Virus record (IMG/VR): IMGVR_UViG_3300027859_000006
Coordinates: 44,152-108,151 of that record
Origin: a virus
Length of the DNA: 64,000 bases
Strand: one strand, 5' to 3'
Notes under the pieces: generated by a model
The model's database searches: none
What the model was told of the DNA's origin: nothing
Seen by the model: only the letters and a program-made list of their open reading frames with translations
In this document: positions 38,592 through 45,363 of the stretch, piece after piece
Layout of the letters: each line of letters begins with the position of its first letter
Numbering within the stretch: the stretch's first letter is position 1
Translations under genes and position numbers: made by a program

Positions 38592-38983
38592 GTTACTTCC
38601 TCGTTAATAAATATTTGGTCTGCGCTTAAAGTAGGGAGAGGCACTCGGTTTAGGCGTCAGCTACTGAGAGTCCACTAGTTATCCAGACTACTCGACCTAC
38701 GAAAGTCAAGAACTGCGTTACTTGCAGATGTGGCTTTTTTGGATACCCGCATCACAACATAAGCGCATACCAAATATCTATATAAAAAGTGGCTGACTGG
38801 GGTGGACAGTCAGCACTTTTACCATTTAACAAACACAAAGGAGATCAAATGCACTACACCCTAACTTTATTATATAGCCGAAGCTACGGCTGACATTTTT
38901 GGCTTTGACGTGCCCTAGAGGATTACACCCCGTCCTCTAGTCGGGTACTGAGGGCTTGCTTAAACTGCAAGTAAGCCCCAATC
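38592..38983 (-). ncRNA. structured non-coding region closed by a 18-bp stem
   Basis: No gene in about 390 nt. An 18-bp inverted repeat with one mismatch (38611-38628 and 38760-38777, ATATTTGGTCTGCGCTTA) encloses 131 nt. Behind it on the minus strand's 5' side are further hairpins: 38874-38889 (AGCCG/CGGCT), CTAGAGGA/TCCTCTAG at 38914-38941, and GGGCTT/AAGCCC near 38952-38979. This looks like a structured transcript, or transcripts, rather than spacer. Confidence 0.55.
38784..38820 (-). terminator. terminator hairpin in the structured region
   Basis: AAAAGTG.CTGACT / AGTCAG.CACTTTT, about 13 bp, with a U run on both strands. It lies directly next to the 18-bp stem structure. Confidence 0.75.
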
Positions 38984-39232
38984 TTATAAAACTAACCGTG
39001 CTGATATTGTTGTTACGTCTTGGTCGTCGATTAGCTCACCGTCTTCATCTAAATTGTCCGAATCTGTGTACTCGCCGTCACCTACCCCCATCAAGTCAAA
39101 CTGAGAAGTAAAGTCTTCTAAGAATTTCTCTTCTGACCAGTCTTCTGCGTGGCAGTCTGGAACATCGTCAGGTACTTCGTAAGTCTCTGTATACCCACAA
39201 TAATCAACACAATATATTTCAACAATTTTCAT
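38984..39232 (-). CDS. acidic hypothetical protein
   Basis: An 82-residue very acidic protein (EVPDDVPDCHAEDWSEEKFL, DSDNLDEDGELIDDQD). Similar in style to the gene at 37343. Behind a promoter module and followed by hairpins. Function unknown. Confidence 0.7.
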   Translation of the reverse strand: MKIVEIYCVDYCGYTETYEVPDDVPDCHAEDWSEEKFLEDFTSQFDLMGVGDGEYTDSDNLDEDGELIDDQDVTTISARLVL

Positions 39233-39261
39233 TCACTTTCCTCATTTCTTAATATGTGTAT

Positions 39262-39290
39262 ATTATACGTTAAATTAACTTGTTTAGCAA
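39262..39290 (-). promoter_or_regulatory. promoter module
   Basis: Minus strand: TTGCTA, 17 bases, TATAAT, leader ATATACACATATTAAGAAAT plus GAGGAAA. Confidence 0.9.
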
Positions 39291-39304
39291 ATGATTTAAT
39301 AATT

Positions 39305-39432
39305 TGGAGCAGAGAGAAGGAATCGAACCTCCGCCAATCTTTTATGAGAAGAAAGCTAAATAGTTGCTGCAAGTATTCTTCCAAACAGAATACCTTGTTT
39401 GCTGTATTATGCTACCACTACACCATCTCTGC
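39305..39432 (-). tRNA. 128-nt interrupted tRNA-like gene
   Basis: Perfect acceptor GCAGAGA/TCTCTGC, encoded CCA, D arm GTGT-AGTGGTA-GCAT and a good T arm, but 128 nt long. If position 26 joins the anticodon arm at TTCTT-CTCATAA-AAGAT, the tRNA is normal with anticodon CAT and about 52 nt inserted between D and anticodon arms. The insert has its own 7-bp hairpin (GTATTCT-GTTTGGA-AGAATAC; read as an anticodon arm it would be TTG, Gln) and begins with ACAGCAAAC, the motif of the stem-loop family in the spacers. Function as a tRNA is doubtful without removal of the insert. Confidence 0.6.
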
Positions 39433-39534
39433 ATGAGTACCCTAGGAAGTGCACTCCCTAAGTTTAGTATTATAGACCTGACCGGCTCGGCTCGGATTAT
39501 TATAGTGGGGTCAATCACTCTACGTTTTATAAGG
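39433..39534. other. short non-coding gap
   Basis: Contains an imperfect palindrome around AGTGCACT and nothing else I can name; probably the processed leader of the interrupted tRNA-like gene. Confidence 0.4.
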
Positions 39535-39732
39535 CTAACGTATTACCTCAGAATTTATAAACTTCTCTGAGCTAAGGTCTATAGCCCTAACTTCGAAATC
39601 CCAATATAGTGGGCAGTTAAGCTCTTCTTCTGCTACGTTTTGTGCTTTTTCGTAAGCTTCTGAAATAGACAGGTCATCGTCAACCTCTACCTGTACTGTT
39701 TTAGTAATCTTTACTTCTACTTCAACAAACAT
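39535..39732 (-). CDS. 65-aa hypothetical protein
   Basis: A small acidic protein, MFVEVEVKITKTVQVEVDDD, SISEAYEKAQNVAEEELNCP, resembling the start of a beta-alpha-beta fold. Behind a promoter module. No family named with confidence. Confidence 0.68.
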   Translation of the reverse strand: MFVEVEVKITKTVQVEVDDDLSISEAYEKAQNVAEEELNCPLYWDFEVRAIDLSSEKFINSEVIR

Positions 39733-39761
39733 TCGTTTTCCTCATTTCTTAATATGTGTAT

Positions 39762-39790
39762 ATTATACGCTGAAATGGGTTATTTTGCAA
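39762..39790 (-). promoter_or_regulatory. promoter module
   Basis: Minus strand: TTGCAA, 17 bases, TATAAT, same leader with GAGGAAA. The 150 bases upstream (39791-39954) hold no gene. Confidence 0.9.
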
Positions 39791-39954
39791 ATGATTTAAT
39801 AATTAATTTGAATGTCATACCAGGTTCCGAACCAGTTAAAATAAAACCTATAAATTATACTCTTTTTGTAATACAGTACTTTAGGTATAATTGTAGTGGA
39901 TATATTTAGTCTATAAGTGCTTGGTCTTTTACACATTTTTACCGCTGAAATCAT

Positions 39955-40194
39955 TTAGTCGCGCCCTAGTAGTAGATTTATAGGTATCTCTTTGCCTGAG
40001 TTACACGTAAAGGTATGTCTGTTGTAAGACTTTAACTCTCCAAATCCGTTAAGCTCACAAAAGCTATTATAAGACTCTAGCTTAACTAGCGTTGCTTTGT
40101 ACTCAAAGTCTGCGTTAGTTTCGACGCCTGATCCTATAACAAAGCCTAATGCGAAAGCCATCATGATTGTAAAGAAAGCGATTGGGGCTGGCAT
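39955..40194 (-). CDS. 79-aa secreted or membrane-anchored protein
   Basis: An N-terminal hydrophobic helix (IAFFTIMMAFALGFVIGSGV) and a polar remainder with two Cys (NSFCELNGFG, RHTFTCNSG), which suggests a periplasmic domain with a disulphide. AAGGA stands before the ATG. Function unknown; superinfection-exclusion proteins can look like this. Confidence 0.65.
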   Translation of the reverse strand: MPAPIAFFTIMMAFALGFVIGSGVETNADFEYKATLVKLESYNSFCELNGFGELKSYNRHTFTCNSGKEIPINLLLGRD

Positions 40195-40215
40195 ATCTAT
40201 ATATCCTTTATTAAA

Positions 40216-40247
40216 TAAAAAGAAACCCCTGCTTTTACACAGGGGTT
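40216..40247 (-). terminator. terminator after the methylase gene
   Basis: AACCCCTG / CAGGGGTT stem, 8-nt loop and U tract on the minus strand. Confidence 0.9.
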
Positions 40248-40278
40248 ATTGACACCTCGGTAGCGAATTTCCAAGTCG

Positions 40279-40758
40279 TCAAAGGTTTGGAAACCAACAA
40301 ATGTCTGAGAACGTTTCTATAAACTTCTCTTTGTTGTTCCCGAAGTAAGTAAAACATGAACCCCTAGAGCCTTTACCTTTGTAAGTCCCATCGGGTAGCA
40401 TAAAGCTAAGTCTTCCAGTTGTGTAGGCTTGTAGTCCAGAGCGCAGAGGTACAGACCATAATGTATCTGTTCCGGCATTGGTTAGCATAATCCCCTCTGC
40501 CATGTTACCGTTTTGATATTCGGCTAGGAACTTCGCTGTGAAGTGCTTTAAAAGCTTTGTGGAGTAAGGCGGGTTACACCAGACTCTCCCAATCCAGGGC
40601 TTTTCAAGCCCAGAATCTTCAGCAGTATAAATTTTTGAAGCTCCGACAGTGCGGTTTGCATATTCACAACTAGCAGGGTCTAAGTCAATAGTTCCCAGTA
40701 CAAGTTTAGCTTTCTCTATAATATAAGGTGGAGTGTACCATTCACAATTCATATTCAT
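40279..40758 (-). CDS. phage DNA N-6-adenine methyltransferase
   Basis: A 159-residue enzyme of the small phage Dam-type family: EWYTPPYIIEKAKLVLGTID, LDPASCEYANRTVGA (S-adenosylmethionine site) and RVWCNPPYSTKLLKHF, with the NPPY catalytic motif. The target is probably GATC by family, which is notable because GATC is rare outside 9.2-12 kb. Behind tRNA-Arg; its ribosome-binding site (AAGGA) begins five bases after the CCA end. Confidence 0.9.
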   Translation of the reverse strand: MNMNCEWYTPPYIIEKAKLVLGTIDLDPASCEYANRTVGASKIYTAEDSGLEKPWIGRVWCNPPYSTKLLKHFTAKFLAEYQNGNMAEGIMLTNAGTDTLWSVPLRSGLQAYTTGRLSFMLPDGTYKGKGSRGSCFTYFGNNKEKFIETFSDICWFPNL

Positions 40759-40771
40759 GTTTTCCTTAAAA

Positions 40772-40847
40772 TGGCACTGACAGCAGGACTCGAACCTACA
40801 ACCTCTCCGTTCGTAGCGGAGTGCTCTTCCAGTTGAGCTATGCCAGC
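40772..40847 (-). tRNA. tRNA-Arg (ACG)
   Basis: 76 nt with CCA. Acceptor GCTGGCA/TGTCAGT (two G-U), anticodon loop CTACGAA, T loop TTCGAGT. The protein gene before it ends ten bases inside this tRNA. Confidence 0.94.
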
Positions 40848-41266
40848 TTTGGTGTTTCTATTTTTACAATAAGAATATCTTTAGGCATTCCTCTTGTATA
40901 GTGTTCTAAAATTTCCCATGTTGGAGGATACTCGTCAATTAAAATAAGTAGTTTTCCTAAGCCTCTTATTTCTACAAAATGTGTCTTTGCGTGTTTATCT
41001 ATCCTAACAGAATCAGGATTCATGTTATCTAGCATTTCTTTAATAAACACTGACTTTCCCGACGCTCTAGGTAGTCCCCAAGAGTAATGCATAAACTCCT
41101 TTGCAGACACTAGAGGGTTGTAGTATCCTCGGAAATTATTGTAACCAGTTAGTCCTTGCTTTAACATAGGATTATCCAATGTAGGACATGACCAGTACCT
41201 TGAATCTATTAGTTTGGATTTGTGAAGCCAGTCATTGATTAGTTTTAGAACGTCAGTTTGCCACAT
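40838..41266 (-). CDS. P-loop NTPase-like protein
   Basis: A 142-residue protein with a Walker-like loop GLPRASGKSVFIKEML (about 64-79; one residue longer than the standard spacing) and a Walker-B-like LLILIDEYPP (about 106-115). N-terminal part: WLHKSKLIDSRYWSCP. Too small for a full AAA+ module; a nucleotide-binding helper protein is likely. Its stop lies inside tRNA-Arg. Confidence 0.7.
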   Translation of the reverse strand: MWQTDVLKLINDWLHKSKLIDSRYWSCPTLDNPMLKQGLTGYNNFRGYYNPLVSAKEFMHYSWGLPRASGKSVFIKEMLDNMNPDSVRIDKHAKTHFVEIRGLGKLLILIDEYPPTWEILEHYTRGMPKDILIVKIETPKLA

Positions 41267-41283
41267 ATTTCCTCTTTTTGATT

Positions 41284-41360
41284 TGGAAGACTAGAGGGGA
41301 ATCGAACCCCTATGAGCTGGATTTGCAATCCAGTGCCTATATCCCTTCAGCCACTAGTCC
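41284..41360 (-). tRNA. tRNA-Cys (GCA)
   Basis: 77 nt with CCA. Acceptor GGACTAG/CTAGTCT, anticodon arm CTGGA-TTGCAAA-TCCAG, T loop TTCGATT. The coding gene before it ends 24 bases inside. Confidence 0.95.
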
Positions 41361-41726
41361 ATTGTTATAGTTTTCAGTTAATTCTTCATGGTTCTTCATA
41401 GCTCCAGGACTTAAAAACCTTTCGCCTACCTCCATAAGATGGTTGTTTAGGTAGAACGGCACTAAAACTACATCTGCGTTGTGTCCTGGCTCTATCCGTA
41501 TCTTACCAGTAGCTCCTAAATGTTTCCTTAGTGCGGTAAATGCAGGGTGGTAATCAAAAGAAGTTATACCAAATTTCTTGTATTCTGAATCATAGTAAGT
41601 AATACCGGAATATAAGCTGCACATATACTCAGGATTTAAGAAGTAATACTCGGGCATTCCTAAGTCTAGTTTCAATTGAAAGTACCTCCCACTTTTTCTA
41701 GCAAAATCTATCATTAAGTCTAGCAT
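41337..41726 (-). CDS. hypothetical protein ending inside tRNA-Cys
   Basis: About 129 residues: LDLMIDFARKSGRYFQLKLD, YYFLNPEYMCSLYSGITYY and IEPGHNADVVLVPFYLNNHL. The frame continues seven codons upstream to a GTG; the ATG at 41726 has a weak GAG. The last eight codons overlap tRNA-Cys. Family unknown. Confidence 0.65.
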   Translation of the reverse strand: MLDLMIDFARKSGRYFQLKLDLGMPEYYFLNPEYMCSLYSGITYYDSEYKKFGITSFDYHPAFTALRKHLGATGKIRIEPGHNADVVLVPFYLNNHLMEVGERFLSPGAMKNHEELTENYNNGLVAEGI

Positions 41727-41817
41727 ACAATTATCTCGTTGCTCCACCTACAGCCTTCTACTGCACCTTAAAAGATTCACTCGCAGAACGGAAGTGATGG
41801 TAGTTTCTTTTTGCAAA

Positions 41818-41906
<89 letters not shown>

Positions 41907-41907
<1 letters not shown>

Positions 41908-42143
41908 TATTTATCGAAACAGGTTAATCCTGATGCCTTGTCTCCGCCAGAGACAAGTATAAGGCACGATTTTTCTGGATGCCCTACCGGAGTAAATTCG
42001 TAAATATCAGGATTAGAACCCCAGCCGTCTACTTCGTAGACGCGCACTGGGTTTAATAGTACTCCGCCACCGTTGTCACTAGATTGGGGGGTACATGCTG
42101 CTGTTAAAAATACAGCTGAAAAAAGAATTGCTAATTGTTTCAT
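41907..42143 (-). CDS. lipoprotein, superinfection-exclusion candidate
   Basis: A 78-residue lipoprotein: signal peptide MKQLAILFSAVFLTAAC with lipobox LTAAC (lipid on Cys17), then NGGGVLLNPVRVYEVDGWG and TPVGHPEKSCLILVSGGDKA with two more Cys, probably a disulphide. T5 makes a small lipoprotein (Llp) that blocks its own receptor after infection; this gene could do the same. The link is by type and size, not by sequence identity. Confidence 0.82.
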
Positions 42144-42160
42144 TTTATTCCTTGGTTGAT

Positions 42161-42235
42161 TGGTGGAGACACCGTGGGTCGAACACGGCGGTTTTGCCTT
42201 ATGAGAGCAAACTGAGCACCTACCGCTCCATCTCC
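42161..42235 (-). tRNA. tRNA with CAT anticodon (Met or Ile2)
   Basis: 75 nt with CCA. Acceptor GGAGATG/TGTCTCC, anticodon arm TTGCT-CTCATAA-GGCAA, T arm CCGTG-TTCGACC-CACGG. With two other CAT tRNAs present, this one may be the lysidine-type Ile tRNA; base modification cannot be seen. Confidence 0.92.
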
Positions 42236-42496
42236 TTAAATTGGTTTTGGGGCTGCTCCTTTACGCCCTTCAGCTATATAACCTTTAGCAAAGTTAGGCA
42301 GTTGCATAACTGGAGTACCCTCTAGAATGTCTAAGCGAGTTATATCAGCCCAATGCTGCTTATCCATACTTTCTGTAATTACTGCTTGTACGCATCCGTA
42401 CAGGTCAAAAGATACGCTACTTACTACACCAGTAGTACCGGTAACTTTATCTCTTACTTTTCTACCTAAAAACTTGTTTACGTGTTCTTCTATCAT
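42236..42496 (-). CDS. conserved SH3/KOW-like phage protein
   Basis: An 86-residue protein of a type seen in many phages: LGRKVRDKVTGTTGVVSSVS, then FDLYGCVQAVI, a small beta-barrel pattern, and a C-terminal tail. Function unknown. It ends one base before the tRNA with CAT anticodon and begins in the stop of the gene before it (TAATG). Confidence 0.78.
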   Translation of the reverse strand: MIEEHVNKFLGRKVRDKVTGTTGVVSSVSFDLYGCVQAVITESMDKQHWADITRLDILEGTPVMQLPNFAKGYIAEGRKGAAPKPI

Positions 42497-42666
42497 TAAC
42501 AGATTTCTCTTAATTCAAAAATTGGTGGGGGTTCAACTGTACGTCTAATTTTTTCTTCCAGACGTTTACTTTCCATATACATTGCAAATTGTACCACCGC
42601 CTGTCGCTCTTCGGGCGACAGTGTCTGCGTAGTAATAAACTCGTCTAATGCTTTTTTACAGTTCAT
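42496..42666 (-). CDS. 56-aa helical protein
   Basis: MNCKKALDEFITTQTLSPEE then RQAVVQFAMYMESKRLEEK: a small helical protein with AAGGA before its ATG, coupled to the next gene by TAATG. Family unknown. Confidence 0.7.
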   Translation of the reverse strand: MNCKKALDEFITTQTLSPEERQAVVQFAMYMESKRLEEKIRRTVEPPPIFELREIC

Positions 42667-42680
42667 AGAATTCCTTAATT

Positions 42681-42773
42681 TGGCGGAGAGAAAGAGGATC
42701 GAACTCTTAAGGCCGTTTAGGGCTCGCTTGATTTCAAGTCAAGTGCAGTCGCCAGCCGTCTGCTTGCCTCTCC
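42681..42773 (-). tRNA. tRNA-Ser (TGA)
   Basis: 93 nt with CCA and a long variable arm. Acceptor GGAGAGG/TCTCTCC, anticodon arm CTTGA-CTTGAAA-TCAAG. The nuclease gene before it ends 35 bases inside. Confidence 0.95.
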
Positions 42774-43146
42774 AAAGTAAGTTGTTTAAATTTGTGTCGT
42801 TAAGAGTAAGTGCAGATTTAGCAGTTATTCTTGATGCGTCTAGTAAGTGCAGTTTATTTTTTGGCAAGTCGTAAACGGCTAGCACGCTTTGAGCTTTGTT
42901 ATCAAAGCTCTTTATTGTATTTCCAGTCCTATTAGATCTAGTAGACTTTAATTCTACTACTAAGTTGCCAGACGGCGATACTTGACTAGAAAACTTTACC
43001 TGCACTAGTAAAAGCTCATCCTCTTTTAAGGCTATAAAGTCCACTGGAGATTTACCAGAAGTATCTTCAAATATATAGTATCCTAACTCTACTAGGGCTA
43101 ATTTTGCCCTGTATTCTGCTAAATATCCTTTGTTAGATGAATGCAT
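42739..43146 (-). CDS. PD-(D/E)XK nuclease-like protein
   Basis: A 135-residue protein with the restriction-nuclease fold pattern: NKGYLAEYRAKLALVELGYY (Glu), SPVDFIALKEDELLLVQVKF (Asp, then Q-x-K), and a C-terminal basic part. It resembles the small intron-type and DUF-type PD-(D/E)XK nucleases. It may be a free-standing homing nuclease or a repair enzyme. Its last 12 codons lie in tRNA-Ser, a typical target for homing. Confidence 0.75.
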   Translation of the reverse strand: MHSSNKGYLAEYRAKLALVELGYYIFEDTSGKSPVDFIALKEDELLLVQVKFSSQVSPSGNLVVELKSTRSNRTGNTIKSFDNKAQSVLAVYDLPKNKLHLLDASRITAKSALTLNDTNLNNLLWRGKQTAGDCT

Positions 43147-43150
43147 TAGT

Positions 43151-43486
43151 TTATTTCCTTACCAACTCAGCGGTACTTTCCAAATGTTCTTTTATGCTTT
43201 TCCAACCCAAGTCATGACCACTACCGTACTCAGGTCTATGATGTACTACAATGTGTGCTAATTCGTGAGCGATTGCGTTTTCCACCATCGAGTCAAAGTG
43301 GTTTAATATAAATTCTGGATTGAACACAACCATACCATCACCTTCGTAAAACGTTCTAGCTGGAGCGCTTAAAGGAGCAGCTATTACTGATACATTGCTA
43401 AGATCTAGATTGAATTCCTGTTCAGCTACTTTTAATACTTGAAGTACCTGCTGTAAAAATAGCTTAATGGTCTGTTCTTCGTTCAT
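43151..43486 (-). CDS. SprT-like zinc metalloprotease
   Basis: A 111-residue protein with AIAHELAHIVVHHRPEYGSG (HExxH) and then GHDLGWKSIMK-type third ligand, the SprT/Spartan layout without the C-terminal zinc ribbon. N-terminal FLQQVLQVLKVAEQEFNLDL. SprT proteins cut DNA-bound proteins; small phage versions are uncharacterised. Behind a promoter module. Confidence 0.82.
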   Translation of the reverse strand: MNEEQTIKLFLQQVLQVLKVAEQEFNLDLSNVSVIAAPLSAPARTFYEGDGMVVFNPEFILNHFDSMVENAIAHELAHIVVHHRPEYGSGHDLGWKSIKEHLESTAELVRK

Positions 43487-43514
43487 TTGCTTTCCTCATT
43501 TATTCAATACAAGT

Positions 43515-43543
43515 ATTATACGTTAAATTAACTTGTTTAGCAA
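43515..43543 (-). promoter_or_regulatory. promoter module
   Basis: Minus strand: TTGCTA, 17 bases, TATAAT, then ACTTGTATTGAATAAATGAG and GAAA. Confidence 0.9.
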
Positions 43544-43549
43544 ATGATT

Positions 43550-43714
43550 TTAAAAGCTTTCTAGAAAAGCGTCTACTAATTCAGGAGGCTTAGGCTGTTT
43601 ATCAAGATACTCTTTACATATCTTTAACCAGAAGTCTCGTTGTGCCCTAATTTTATCCGCTGAAAGCTCTGGTGGCTCTGATGCGATTATACGAACTATT
43701 TGCTCTGCTGTCAT
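43550..43714 (-). CDS. 54-aa hypothetical protein
   Basis: MTAEQIVRIIASEPPELSAD then KIRAQRDFWLKICKEYLDKQ: a small helical protein. The ATG behind AGGAAG was chosen; the longer frame upstream runs through tRNA-Trp. Family unknown. Confidence 0.65.
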   Translation of the reverse strand: MTAEQIVRIIASEPPELSADKIRAQRDFWLKICKEYLDKQPKPPELVDAFLESF

Positions 43715-43730
43715 GGTTACTTCCTGAAAG

Positions 43731-43806
43731 TGGCAAGGGTGGAGGGAATCGAACCCGTCTCTATGCGAAGGTTTGGAATCTTGCTGCATACCATATGCTC
43801 ACCCCT
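43731..43806 (-). tRNA. tRNA-Trp (CCA), divergent
   Basis: 76 nt with CCA. Acceptor AGGGGTG/CACCCTT, T loop TTCGATT, anticodon loop TTCCAAA. The anticodon stem has only about three pairs and the D arm is small, so it is the weakest of the intact tRNAs. Confidence 0.75.
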
Positions 43807-43810
43807 ATTT

Positions 43811-43905
43811 TAATTTAACATGCAGCCTCGTTATCTAGCCGTTGCGTTTACTTGAAAAACTAAATATGAGATTTGCCGCTAGTGTCGAGGCTGCATGTTA
43901 AATTA
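43811..43905. ncRNA. 95-nt element closed by a perfect 20-bp stem
   Basis: TAATTTAACATGCAGCCTCG is repeated inverted without error at 43886-43905 around a 55-nt interior that has a further CTAGC/GCTAG pairing. It lies between tRNA-Trp and tRNA-Pro. A second hairpin follows (AGCCTAGT/ACTAGGCT at 43904-43932). No gene lies in 43807-43979. Confidence 0.7.
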
Positions 43906-43979
43906 GCCTAGTAGTTAAAGCTCTGACTAGGCTCAAAGCGAACTTTATAAAGTTATACTTTAAAGGTGTTCAACCTAAA

Positions 43980-44056
43980 TGGTCAAAGAGGGGAGATTCG
44001 AACTCCCGACCCCTCCCTCCCAAGGGGAGTGCGCTACCTGACTGCGCTACTCTCTG
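43980..44056 (-). tRNA. tRNA-Pro (TGG)
   Basis: 77 nt with CCA. Acceptor CAGAGAG/CTCTTTG, anticodon arm CTCCC-CTTGGGA-GGGAG, T loop TTCGAAT. Confidence 0.95.
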
Positions 44057-44158
44057 TTATATTGTATGAGTAGAGTAAACCATATACAGACAAGGCCCTA
44101 CTCTAATTGCTAATCCCATAGCTTTGATTACAAATTCTGTGCTTTTATGTTCTATCAT
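44057..44158 (-). CDS. 33-aa protein
   Basis: MIEHKSTEFVIKAMGLAIRV and GPCLYMVYSTHTI; GAGGA before the ATG, start overlapping the previous stop (ATGA), end abutting tRNA-Pro. Possibly a one-helix membrane peptide. Confidence 0.5.
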   Translation of the reverse strand: MIEHKSTEFVIKAMGLAIRVGPCLYMVYSTHTI

Positions 44159-44361
44159 AGTTGTTCCTCTTCATACCCGCATCTTTTGCAGGTAACTACT
44201 GTGACCATTGAGTTAGCCCAGTGTGGGGTTGATTGCCATTCGTGGCAACAGTTTCTGACTTCTTTAGCTTGAGATAAATCTTTAGCTGCAAAAGCTATTT
44301 CCGCCTCTAGACGCTCTATTTTTTCGTCTAACTCTTTATTTAGTTCATCTAGATTAACCAT
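44155..44361 (-). CDS. 68-aa coiled-coil zinc-ribbon protein
   Basis: An N-terminal coiled coil (LDELNKELDEKIERLEAEIA) and a C-terminal zinc-binding pattern (NCCHEWQSTPH ... TCKRCGYEEEQ). Probably binds a nucleic acid or protein partner. Coupled on both sides. Family unknown. Confidence 0.68.
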   Translation of the reverse strand: MVNLDELNKELDEKIERLEAEIAFAAKDLSQAKEVRNCCHEWQSTPHWANSMVTVVTCKRCGYEEEQL

Positions 44362-44575
44362 TGATATTCTCTACTTTTTCTAACCAACCTGTATCAATAA
44401 CTTTAGTGATAGGTTTTCTTAAAGGTCTACCATTTCTATCTAAGAAGACTAGAACAGTTGCCAAGTCTAGCGAACCAGTTGGCCTAGAAGACAAAAATAT
44501 AATTTTACCTGTCCATCTAGCTCTAAAGTTACTTCTTATAGTATCAGTTACTTTAAATTTAAGTTTGTTTTTCAA
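44354..44575 (-). CDS. hypothetical basic protein, TTG start
   Basis: About 73 residues: MKNKLKFKVTDTIRSNFRAR, IIFLSSRPTGSLDLATVLVF. The promoter's -10 box is so close that the frame's earlier TTG (44593) would lie at the transcript's very end; the TTG at 44575 has GGGAG six bases upstream and is preferred. Family unknown. Confidence 0.6.
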   Translation of the reverse strand: MKNKLKFKVTDTIRSNFRARWTGKIIFLSSRPTGSLDLATVLVFLDRNGRPLRKPITKVIDTGWLEKVENING

Positions 44576-44600
44576 AGCAATCTCCCAATTCAATACAAGT

Positions 44601-44629
44601 ATTATACGTTAAATTAAGCAGATTAGCAA
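44601..44629 (-). promoter_or_regulatory. promoter module with shortened leader
   Basis: Minus strand: TTGCTA, 17 bases, TATAAT, then ACTTGTATTGAAT and directly GGGAG; the usual GATTGAGGAA part is missing. Confidence 0.85.
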
Positions 44630-44635
44630 GTAATT

Positions 44636-44712
44636 TGGTACGGCGAGTGGGGGTCGAACCCACAATCAACAGATTTTAAGTCTGTTCGCGATTCCAATTT
44701 GCGTACCGCCGC
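44636..44712 (-). tRNA. tRNA-Leu (TAA), short variable loop
   Basis: 77 nt with CCA. Acceptor GCGGCGG/TCGCCGT, anticodon arm ACAGA-CTTAAAA-TCTGT, T arm GTGGG-TTCGACC-CCCAC. The variable loop is about five bases, whereas bacterial tRNA-Leu normally has a long arm. A protein gene ends at the anticodon. Confidence 0.88.
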
Positions 44713-44852
44713 TCTTGAAATATTTTTACTGTTTTTCCGTTATCCTGAATAGACACTCTAAACTCGTCAGTTTCTGTGTTTATATACCTGACTAGCACTC
44801 TACCAGTTTCGTCTATAAATTCCAGCCTATTTACTCTGCCTAAAGGTTTCAT
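44676..44852 (-). CDS. 58-aa protein ending in the tRNA-Leu anticodon
   Basis: MKPLGRVNRLEFIDETGRVL then VRYINTETDEFRVSIQDNG, a small beta protein. AAAGGA precedes the ATG. The last 12 codons lie in tRNA-Leu, and the TAA stop is read from the anticodon loop CTTAAAA. Family unknown. Confidence 0.65.
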   Translation of the reverse strand: MKPLGRVNRLEFIDETGRVLVRYINTETDEFRVSIQDNGKTVKIFQERRYANWNREQT

Positions 44853-44869
44853 ATTATTTTCCTTTAAAA

Positions 44870-44947
44870 TGGTACAGGGAGCGGGGGTCGAACCCGCAAA
44901 CCTCTGAATCTAAATCAGAGAGGTATTCCAATTCCCATCACCCCTGC
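44870..44947 (-). tRNA. tRNA-Leu (TAG), short variable loop
   Basis: 78 nt with CCA. Acceptor GCAGGGG/TCCCTGT, anticodon arm TCTGA-TTTAGAT-TCAGA. Again no long variable arm. Reads CUA, a codon favoured by this phage's CTAG-rich DNA. Confidence 0.88.
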
Positions 44948-44954
44948 ATTTGAT

Positions 44955-45120
44955 AAATTTTAAATGTGTACTATTGTTTTCTCTGACTACCTCAAGCTAA
45001 GCTGATCAGTTCCTAGTGGTGTAGTTGCCCTTACTCGGCCTAAGTTGGTGTAAGATATTATATTTATAAGTGGCCTTACCTAAATTTGCCTAAAGTTTCC
45101 CTAGTACACATATAAAATTT
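44955..45120. ncRNA. 166-nt element closed by a 17-bp stem
   Basis: AAATTTTAAATGTGTAC (44955-44971) pairs with 45104-45120 with one mismatch. The interior has no gene. The stretch 44948-45205 is otherwise empty of genes; a TCCATC/GATGGA hairpin at about 45171-45195 holds a T-arm-like CGAACCCC. Confidence 0.6.
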
Positions 45121-45205
45121 ATCGAGTTCACTGAATTACACAGCTGCCGCTAATTACTAGCCTTGTTATTGTCCATCGAACCCCTGATAAGATGGAGACA
45201 TTAAT

Positions 45206-45295
45206 TGGTGGATAGTAGAGGAGTCGAACCTCGTGCCCTGAGGGTACTGGTTTACAGCCAGCTGACACACCACTGCGTCCTTATTGATACTATCC
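45206..45295 (-). tRNA. tRNA-Tyr (GTA)
   Basis: 90 nt with CCA and a long variable arm. Acceptor GGATAGT/ACTATCC, anticodon arm GCTGG-CTGTAAA-CCAGT. Confidence 0.95.
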
Positions 45296-45363
45296 TTTAA
45301 AAGTATTTTCGCGAATGGCACTAAGCGTTCTCTCTTACCGGTCTAGAGCTAAACTACGTATGC

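Noticed and set aside
39305-39432. Selenocysteine or long-arm tRNA
   Set aside because: The extra sequence lies between D and anticodon arms or around a second hairpin, not in a tRNA-SeC type variable arm, and no UCA anticodon is present.
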